Origin: VFZN01 sp963709325
Lineage (GTDB): Bacteria > Acidobacteriota > Vicinamibacteria > Vicinamibacterales > UBA2999
Reading direction: 5' to 3'
NCBI GenBank assembly: GCA_963709325.1
Contig: CAVPVV010000003.1
Coordinates: 4,216,001 to 4,280,000, forward strand
DNA: 64,000 nucleotides
In this document: piece by piece, positions 58,067 through 64,000 of the stretch
How the letters are laid out: every line of letters begins with the position of its first letter
Position numbering within the stretch: position 1 is the first letter of the stretch
Program-made: the position numbers and the translations under genes
Notes under the pieces: model-generated
What the model was told of the DNA's origin: nothing
Databases searched by the model: none
The model's input: the letters and a program-made list of their open reading frames with translations, nothing else

Positions 58067-59349
58067 AGCGCGCCTCCAGTGCTGGCGACGACGGGGCTCG
58101 AGCGCCGCCCGGGCGCGGCCTCAGCCGGCGTGACGAGGATCGCGCCATCGCCGGTCGTGTAGGCCTCCTCGCCGTGCTCGGTGACGTCCATTCCGACGCC
58201 TTCGACGCGGCCGCCGATGCGGAGCGGCATGACCGCCGCGATCGCCTTCAGAATCACGAACGTCGCGACACCGCTGTAGGCGAGCACGATCAGCACGCTG
58301 TAGGCCTGGATGCCGAGCTGAGCGCCGTGGCCTGCAAGCAGTCCGCTCGGGCCGCCGCTCCACGCCGGATCGGCGAACACGCCGGTGAGCAGCGCGCCGG
58401 CGGCCCCGCCGGTCCCGTGCGCGGCGACGACGTCGAGCGAGTCGTCGAGGCGAGTGCGAGCGCGCAGGATGAGCGCAAGGTAACTCGGGATCGCCCCAAG
58501 CGCGCCGATCGCGAGTGCAGCCCTGGGACCGACGTAACCCGCCGCCGGTGTGATGACGACGAGCCCGACGACGATCGCGGTTGCCGCGCCGATTGCGGTG
58601 ACGCGTCCGCCGCGGGTGAGATCGAGCAGCGTCCATGTGGCGAGCGTTGCCGCCGGAGCGAGAAACGTATTGACGAAGGCGAGCGCCGCCGTCGGGTTGG
58701 CGCCCAGCGCGCTCCCGGCGTTGAACCCGAACCATCCGAACCAGAGCAGCCCGGTGCCGAGCAGCGTCAGCGGCACGCTGTGCGGCAACATCGCGTGCCG
58801 GCCGTAGTCCCGGCGCGGGCCGACCACCAGCGCCGCGACCAGCGCCGCGGCCGCGGCATTCACGTGAACCACCGCGCCGCCGGCGAAGTCGAGCGCGCCA
58901 TCGCCGGCGAGAAATCCGCCGCCCCAGACCCAGTGCGCGACCGGCGCGTACACCCCCAGCGTCCAGAGCACGATGAAGGTCAGGTAGCTGCCGAATCGCA
59001 GGCGCTCGACCACCGCGCCGGAGATGATCGCCGCGGTAATCACCGCGAACGTCCCCTGGTAGGCCATGAACAGCAGGTGAGGAATCGTCCCATGCGCCTC
59101 GAGGCCAACGCCACGCAGTCCAACGTACTGCAGCGCACCGGTGAAGCGGCCGCCATCGCCGAAGGCCAGCGAGTAGCCGGCCAGGGCCCAGGCGACGGCC
59201 ACCGGGCCGAGCGCCACGAAACTCATCATCATCGTGTTCAGCGCGTTCTTGGAGCGCACCATACCGCCGTAGAAGAAGGCGAGAGCTGGGGTCATCAGCA
59301 GCACCAGGGCCGTCGAGATCAGCATCCAGGCGATATCCGAGGTGTTCAT
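58063..59349 (-). CDS. amtB: Ammonium transporter
   Basis: 428 residues from ATG 59349 (MNTSDIAWMLISTALVLLM); no separate signal peptide. Eleven membrane segments. Signatures: LAFFYGGMVRSKNALNTMMM, DFAGGAVVHVNAAAAALVAA (first pore His) and LDVVAAHGTGGAAGAL (second pore His). The cytoplasmic C-terminal tail has VEGVGMDVTEHGEEAY, the conserved contact region for GlnK. It conducts ammonia/ammonium across the inner membrane and feeds GOGAT encoded downstream. First gene of the amtB-glnK-gltB-gltD order. Confidence 0.96.
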   Translation of the reverse strand: MNTSDIAWMLISTALVLLMTPALAFFYGGMVRSKNALNTMMMSFVALGPVAVAWALAGYSLAFGDGGRFTGALQYVGLRGVGLEAHGTIPHLLFMAYQGTFAVITAAIISGAVVERLRFGSYLTFIVLWTLGVYAPVAHWVWGGGFLAGDGALDFAGGAVVHVNAAAAALVAALVVGPRRDYGRHAMLPHSVPLTLLGTGLLWFGWFGFNAGSALGANPTAALAFVNTFLAPAATLATWTLLDLTRGGRVTAIGAATAIVVGLVVITPAAGYVGPRAALAIGALGAIPSYLALILRARTRLDDSLDVVAAHGTGGAAGALLTGVFADPAWSGGPSGLLAGHGAQLGIQAYSVLIVLAYSGVATFVILKAIAAVMPLRIGGRVEGVGMDVTEHGEEAYTTGDGAILVTPAEAAPGRRSSPVVASTGGAL

Positions 59350-59514
59350 GCCGGCATTGAATAGAAGTGAGGTGGTCCATGTCCAATACGCAATGTTTCT
59401 GGGACCCATCGCGAAAAGACGCTCTCCCGCGCCTGCGCAGCTCTGCACTGCCCGTGAATGACGTTCTGGCTTGCGCGTCTGGTTGCTAGACTGTTTCGGC
59501 GAAGGAGAGGTGAC

Positions 59515-60165
59515 ATGGGCGTAAAGCTGGTGTGCTCGGCGGCGATCGGGTGCGTGATGGCGGCGGCGCTCGCGGTCGCGCAGGGTGTTCCCGGCGTGAA
59601 GTTGCCACCGTCGCCGCCCGGGCAGGCGGCAGTTCAACTGGGCGGGGCCTGGGAGAAGACCGCAGAGGGTTCGCGCTACAAGGACGGCAAATGGGTGCTG
59701 CTGGACTACAGCCGCCCGCTGCTTCGCGGCCGCAAAGACATCTTCGGCGCCGGCGATGAGTACGGCAAGCAGGTGATGGACGGCACCGCGATCTGGCGCG
59801 CGGGCGCCAACGACACGACCCGCCTGACCACGCAGGTCCCGCTCCAGATCGGCGGCAAGACGATCCAGCCCGGCGTTTACAACGTCTTCGTCGATCTCAA
59901 GCCAGGCAACTGGACTTTCGTGCTCAACACACAGACGATCCAGGAGAAGTACGACCCGAATGAAAAGGTGAAGCTATACGGCGCCTACAACTACGACGCG
60001 AAGTTCGATATTCTGCGCGCTCCGATGACGATCAGGGCGACGGACGCGAGTATCGAGCAGTTCACGATTGCGTTCGTGAACGTCAGCGACAACCGCGCGA
60101 CGCTTACGATGGCGTGGGAGAAGACCATGGCAGCGATCGATGTCGCCCTGGCGGGGATGAAGTAG
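59515..60165 (+). CDS. DUF2911 family exported protein
   Basis: 216 residues from ATG 59515 with a good RBS (GGAGAGG); the frame continues upstream but into the divergent promoter region. Signal peptide ends near ALAVAQG. DUF2911 pattern: VLLDYSRPLLRGRKDIFG, AIWRAGANDTTRLTTQVPL, IQPGVYNVFVDLKPGNWTFV, KVKLYGAYNYDAKFDILRA and FTIAFVNVSDNRATLTMAWE. The family is a periplasmic beta-sandwich of unknown role, frequent in Bacteroidota and Acidobacteriota. Divergent from amtB with 165 bp between the starts. Confidence 0.92.
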   Translation: MGVKLVCSAAIGCVMAAALAVAQGVPGVKLPPSPPGQAAVQLGGAWEKTAEGSRYKDGKWVLLDYSRPLLRGRKDIFGAGDEYGKQVMDGTAIWRAGANDTTRLTTQVPLQIGGKTIQPGVYNVFVDLKPGNWTFVLNTQTIQEKYDPNEKVKLYGAYNYDAKFDILRAPMTIRATDASIEQFTIAFVNVSDNRATLTMAWEKTMAAIDVALAGMK

Positions 60166-60184
60166 CGCCTCCTGCTGGGCCAGA

Positions 60185-61104
60185 GTGGCAGCGCTGCGGT
60201 TGCCGTCGCCTGCGCCACGGTTGCGCCGCGGCCGCCGTCGGCGCGCTGAAGGTCGCCATGGTTCTCATGAGGCAGTCCGGCGGCATTGGGGCTCGTGGCT
60301 GGTCGTCGTCGGCGAGCTGTCGCTGATTGCGGCGGCGCCTGTCAACCGCGCCAACATCAGGGAAATATCGATTTACGCCAACTCGGGCTACCCGCGAATC
60401 GCTCTCGCGTACCTGGTCAACATCTTCATCGCCAACCGCGCCGAGTACACGCTGCAGGGCGCCGTGCTGGGAATCCTGTTCTGGCTGTGGCCGCCGGGAG
60501 GGTCCGGTTGGAGGTGGTGGTCGCGTCGTTCGTCGTGACCGCGATTGGGTTGTTGGTGCTGACCCAGAACGCCCAGTTCGCTGACATCCCGCTCGGCATC
60601 GTCATCTGCCTGATGCTTTACAACGCGCTGGCGATCACCCGTCAGGCGTCGCTGACTCCCGGCCCGCATGCGTCGATGCCGTCCGGACTCCGGACCCTCT
60701 TGACGATGGGATATGCCATCCTGAGCTCGACGCGTCCGTCACCGCTCCGCGCTCCGCTCACCCAGGCGGAATACGTGGAGAGCCTCGTCGAGGCAGCGTC
60801 ACTGCTGGCCGACCATCCGCAGAGAGTGCTCGTCATCGATCAAGTGAACCCGATGCCGTACGTGCTCGGGTATCCGCCGCCGCGCGGCAGCCTGCTGCGG
60901 ATGGGGCCCGACGCGCCGCCGCGGGTTGCGGACGCGATCTTCGACGATGTGGACGTCGTGCTGGTGCCGAAGTACTCGACCTACGCGCCGACAACGGTGC
61001 TGATGCTCCGCACCTACTACGACTACCTGCAGGGGCATTTTCCCGATCGGACCGAGAGCGCACGCTGGACGATCCTGCGGCGAGCCGCCGCCGCGGCGCG
61101 TTGA
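60185..61104 (+). pseudogene. Remnant of a polytopic membrane protein
   Basis: Hydrophobic coding sequence without a credible start. One frame reads WLVVVGELSLIAAAPVNRA and RIALAYLVNIFIANRAEYTLQ, then GAVLGILFWLWPPG. At about 60505 the sense shifts to another frame: EVVVASFVVTAIGLLVL, FADIPLGIVICLMLYNALAI, then a soluble C-terminus RVLVIDQVNPMPYVLGYPPP and TVLMLRTYYDYLQGHFPD. The shift fits loss of one base. The N-terminal membrane part is missing: only about four helices remain. Perhaps a former glycosyltransferase-like or O-antigen-type membrane protein, judging from the neighbours, but the family is not recognised. Convergent with the sulfatase-like gene. Confidence 0.6.
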
Positions 61105-61111
61105 CGTCGGC

Positions 61112-62857
61112 CTAGATTCCGGCCTTCGGGCGCCGGCGCGTTGCCAGCGACGGCAGCGATCCCATGTGCCCCGGCTCGTTCGCCGGTTCCGGCGCATTGG
61201 AAAGTTTAGCCGCCTGGAGGTCGTGATAGAGGTGTGCGCGGTAGCTTTCAACCAGGGCGGTATCGCGACAGCCGACGAGCGTGCCGCCGCACAACTGTCG
61301 CATTGCCGCGTTCGCCGTGAACAGCTCGTTCGCGGGCAAGCCGGCGTGATCGAGCAGGCGCGCGCCGAGGAAACACAGATCCAGACCCTGCTCGGGCCCA
61401 TCTGCGACGATGTTGACGCCGCCGACCTGGCCTTTGATCGTGTAGCGCGTCAGGAAACGGGGGTCCTCAAGCGAAGATGTCAGCGGTACCACGCCCTCGA
61501 AATTCGGCTGGTGATCGCCGAAATAGGCGAACACGGTGTCCCTACGGCCCCGCTGCAGCTGCTCCTCGAAGGCCACGGTGTCCAGGCTGAGACGCTCCAT
61601 GCGGGACAGCCACTCGGAGACGCGACCTGCGGTGGCCCGATCGAGCGCGCTCCGTTCGAGCCCGTGCGACACCTCGTGAGAGGCATCGTACGGCCCGTGC
61701 TGAATCATCGACAGCATGAACAGGAACAGCGGCTCCGGGGACGTTCTCGAAAGAATCTTGAGCGCGTAGGTGATGAGGTCCTGATCCTCGACGACCGTCG
61801 TCGCCAGCGACTTGTTCTGCCACTCCGGAAAATCGAGCGGGTTGAGCACTTCGTCGAACCCGAGGTCGTTGTACGCGGACTCCGCGTTGTAGAACGACTT
61901 CTCGACGGGGAAGAGCACTACCGATCGATATCCGTGGCTGCGGAGCAGCCGCGGCAGGCTGTAGCGCAGGTGCGGCGTCACTGTGTAATAGACGCCCTGG
62001 CCGGCAGCGCCGAAGTCCCGGTGAGAAAGGCCAGTGAGCAGCGCGAACTCGCTTAGCCACGTGCTGCCGCCCCACGTCGGGACCCGGAGCCATCCCTGCT
62101 CGCGTGTCCACGCGTCGGGCTCGTGCATGCGGAGCGCCGGCAGGCTGGCGCCAGGCACGTCGAAGACGCGGGGATCGGTGGCCGACTCCTGCAGCCAGAC
62201 GACGATGTCGGGCGGTCGCGATCCGCGCCGGATCGTGGGGTGCGGCAGCGTCGCCGCACGCTGGCGGAACAGCTGGCCGTCGCCCTTCACGCGCGGCGGC
62301 TGGTAATTCAGCGACGAAGCCGAGAACAGCAGGTTCGCGAAATGTCCGTAGCTGTTGAATCCGAACGGATCGAACTCGTGCCGATGGCGGAAGCGGATGT
62401 CGAAGGCCACCAGGATCGCGGCCAGCAGCAGCGCGGCCCCGCGTGCCGGCCAGTCCAGAGCCTCGACGTCCGGCATGAATATCCAGCTCAACGCGAGGCC
62501 CGTCACGCAGAGCACGATGAACACGGCGATGTAGGGATAGAGATGGAGCACCAGCCAGTTGGCTCGATTCATCACCATCCGAAAATCGATCACCGTGAGC
62601 GTGTCGGCGAGATATTTCCACTTGAGCCAGTGGAGGCGCTGAAGCACGAAGACGAGCGCGGTGCCGAGCGCAAAGCTCTTCCAGAACTGACCCGTCGCGG
62701 CGGCCAGGACGCTGACCGGCACGATCCAGAACGAGAGGTTGATGATCGTCGTGACGGCGTCCGGGCGCCGCCGGAGGCAGATGTGGGCAACCCAGGCACT
62801 CATGGCGACGACCACCGCCAATGCGGCGGCGCGCAACACGAATTCCAGAGCCGCCAT
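61112..62857 (-). CDS. Membrane sulfatase / LTA-synthase-like phosphotransferase
   Basis: 581 residues from ATG 62857. Five N-terminal membrane helices (about 1-160: FVLRAAALAVVVAMSAWVAH, then WIVPVSVLAAATGQFW and YIAVFIVLCVTGLALSW) are followed by a large extracytoplasmic alkaline-phosphatase-superfamily domain: PPDIVVWLQESATDP (metal/nucleophile strand), GGSTWLSEFALLTGL, SVVLFPVEKSFYN and the late metal motif FAYFGDHQPNFEG. The architecture is that of LtaS/OpgB/EptA-like enzymes that transfer phosphoglycerol or related groups to envelope glycans. The exact donor is not deducible. Divergent from the glycosyltransferase gene. Confidence 0.88.
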   Translation of the reverse strand: MAALEFVLRAAALAVVVAMSAWVAHICLRRRPDAVTTIINLSFWIVPVSVLAAATGQFWKSFALGTALVFVLQRLHWLKWKYLADTLTVIDFRMVMNRANWLVLHLYPYIAVFIVLCVTGLALSWIFMPDVEALDWPARGAALLLAAILVAFDIRFRHRHEFDPFGFNSYGHFANLLFSASSLNYQPPRVKGDGQLFRQRAATLPHPTIRRGSRPPDIVVWLQESATDPRVFDVPGASLPALRMHEPDAWTREQGWLRVPTWGGSTWLSEFALLTGLSHRDFGAAGQGVYYTVTPHLRYSLPRLLRSHGYRSVVLFPVEKSFYNAESAYNDLGFDEVLNPLDFPEWQNKSLATTVVEDQDLITYALKILSRTSPEPLFLFMLSMIQHGPYDASHEVSHGLERSALDRATAGRVSEWLSRMERLSLDTVAFEEQLQRGRRDTVFAYFGDHQPNFEGVVPLTSSLEDPRFLTRYTIKGQVGGVNIVADGPEQGLDLCFLGARLLDHAGLPANELFTANAAMRQLCGGTLVGCRDTALVESYRAHLYHDLQAAKLSNAPEPANEPGHMGSLPSLATRRRPKAGI

Positions 62858-63024
62858 GATGCAAACATCATAGCGGTCACGCCATGCATCAACGTATTGA
62901 AAATGCGAGCACCGTCGAATGAAGACACCTCTGGGGTAAGCTGATGGTGCCGGCACGTGCATTCGTGTGGGTGAAGGGTCCCAGGCCGCTTCGCCGCCGG
63001 CGTCGGAGCGAGGGATCCAGCGAG

Positions 63025-64000
63025 ATGACAACAGCGCCGCCCGCCGTGCGCGACCGAAAAATATGCATGCTGGCGTATTGGGATTCACCGACGGCGCTGC
63101 CTCCGATGTTCAATCACGGCGTGTCGCTCTCGGCCGACGGCTTCGACGTCGAGATGATCTGCCTCGCCGCGAATTCCGCCAGCGCAGCAGCGGACCCGCT
63201 GGTGTCCGGCTTGTCGAGCACCCGGCTTCAGATTCGCTCGCGTCAGTTCTTCCAGCGTCTCCTCGGTCCCACACCGCCGCGCGCGCTCGCCGCGGTGCAG
63301 TGGGCCGTCTCGTACTTCGAGTTCGTCATCAAGAGCATCGCCGCGGCGCTCAGGGCCCGCGCCGATGTCTACGAAGCCAACGATCTGCCGCCGTTGCTGC
63401 CGGCCATCGTCGCCGCGAGGCTGCGCCGCAAACCGGTTGTCTATCGCGCTCACGAGCTGTGGTCCGAGGCCACTCCCAACGTGCGCTTCGCCGGCTTCTG
63501 GCGATTGATGGAGCGCAGCCTCGTGCCGAAGTGCGATTACGTGATCACGCCCGAAGAGAATCGATCGCGGATCTACCATGACGAGCTGAAAGCCCGGCGC
63601 CCGCCCATGACCATCCGGAACTGTCCCCCATACCGACCACCGACCCAGAGCAGCCGGCTGCACGACGAATTGCGCCGGCGCGGAAGACCGAGCTCGACGA
63701 TCGTGCTCTACCAGGGGCTGATCGATTCGATGCGCTGCATCGAGGAGATCGCCGAGGCCAGCCGGTTCTTCGATGCCGGTGTCGTCGCTGGTCGTGATGG
63801 GAACCGGTTTCGGCCGGTGGGCCGACGCGACCGCAGCGCTCGCGGAATTCGAGCGCCGTGGTCGTCCTTCCTCCGGTGCCGTACAAGGAGCTGGCCCCGT
63901 TCACCGCCTCAGCCGATATCGGTGTCCTTCTCTACCGCAACGACTGCCGCAACAACTATTACTGCGCGCCGAACAAGTTGTTCGAGTACATGATGATGGG
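63025..64000 (+). pseudogene. Glycosyltransferase family 4-like, two frameshifts, runs off the end
   Basis: Start ATG 63025 (MTTAPPAVRDRKICML). The first frame gives LAYWDSPTALPPMFNHGVSL, VYEANDLPPLLPAIVAA, KPVVYRAHELWSEATPNV, YVITPEENRSRIYHDEL and STIVLYQGLIDSMRCIEEI, a GT-B fold N-domain and start of the C-domain. The sense then moves to a second frame near 63776 (SSLVVMGTGFGRWADATAAL) and to a third near 63866 (VVVLPPVPYKELAPFTASAD, then NYYCAPNKLFEYMMM). Each step is repaired by removing one base. The C-terminus lies beyond the window. Likely an envelope-polysaccharide enzyme. Confidence 0.85.

Overview
The window reads as a high-GC, densely coding bacterial chromosome segment, most likely from an Acidobacteriota of the Vicinamibacteria type (inference from gene families). 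The support is a relic of an ADOP-type ABC permease, a very large Oar-like TonB-dependent receptor with a carboxypeptidase-regulatory N-domain, PEGA-domain and BNR/sortilin-type propeller proteins, a soluble PQQ-type dehydrogenase, and frequent GTG/TTG starts. There are no rRNA genes, no tRNA genes I could support, no CRISPR array, no transposase and no phage genes. No gap between genes exceeds about 275 bases.

Layout. 1-3250: amidase, exported protein and partial amidohydrolase on the minus strand, plus one small unknown gene. 3270-6420: an unknown exported protein, an ADOP permease collapsed to its two ends, an octamer repeat tract and a frameshifted TonB receptor. 6500-11340: TetR-controlled EmrAB/TolC-type tripartite efflux operon with a clear operator. 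11360-16120: membrane-anchored winged-helix regulator, CreD-like protein, YjbQ, MoaD/ThiS-like protein and a BNR propeller. 16170-19900: exported protein and PQQ dehydrogenase among heptamer repeats. 19930-22420: KefF/KefC-like pair. 22440-32000 (minus): Oar-like receptor, aminotransferase, TonB-C protein, PEGA protein, M20 peptidase and two small envelope proteins.

32130-42430 is a molybdenum hydroxylase region: coxM-coxS-coxL-coxG-(XdhC+YHS)-coxD-coxE transcribed leftwards, with a divergent mocA-like gene, a second XdhC gene and a methyltransferase. CoxL carries the form I CO dehydrogenase signature AYRCSFR, so this is an aerobic CO oxidation locus, but coxM and coxL each contain one frameshift as read here. 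42550-43500 holds an epoxide-hydrolase-type gene whose middle 210 bp are inverted. 43500-50480: three exported proteins and a 1413-residue propeller/Ig/FN3 surface protein. 51600-59350: amtB-glnK-gltB-gltD ammonium uptake and assimilation cluster, with a P-II protein lacking Tyr51. 59500-64000: a DUF2911 protein, a decayed membrane protein, a sulfatase/LTA-synthase-like enzyme and a glycosyltransferase with two frameshifts that runs off the end.

Several genes (TonB receptor, coxL, coxM, glycosyltransferase) need the removal of a single G/C to restore their frame. This could mean real gene decay or residual indels in the assembly, and read mapping would separate the two.
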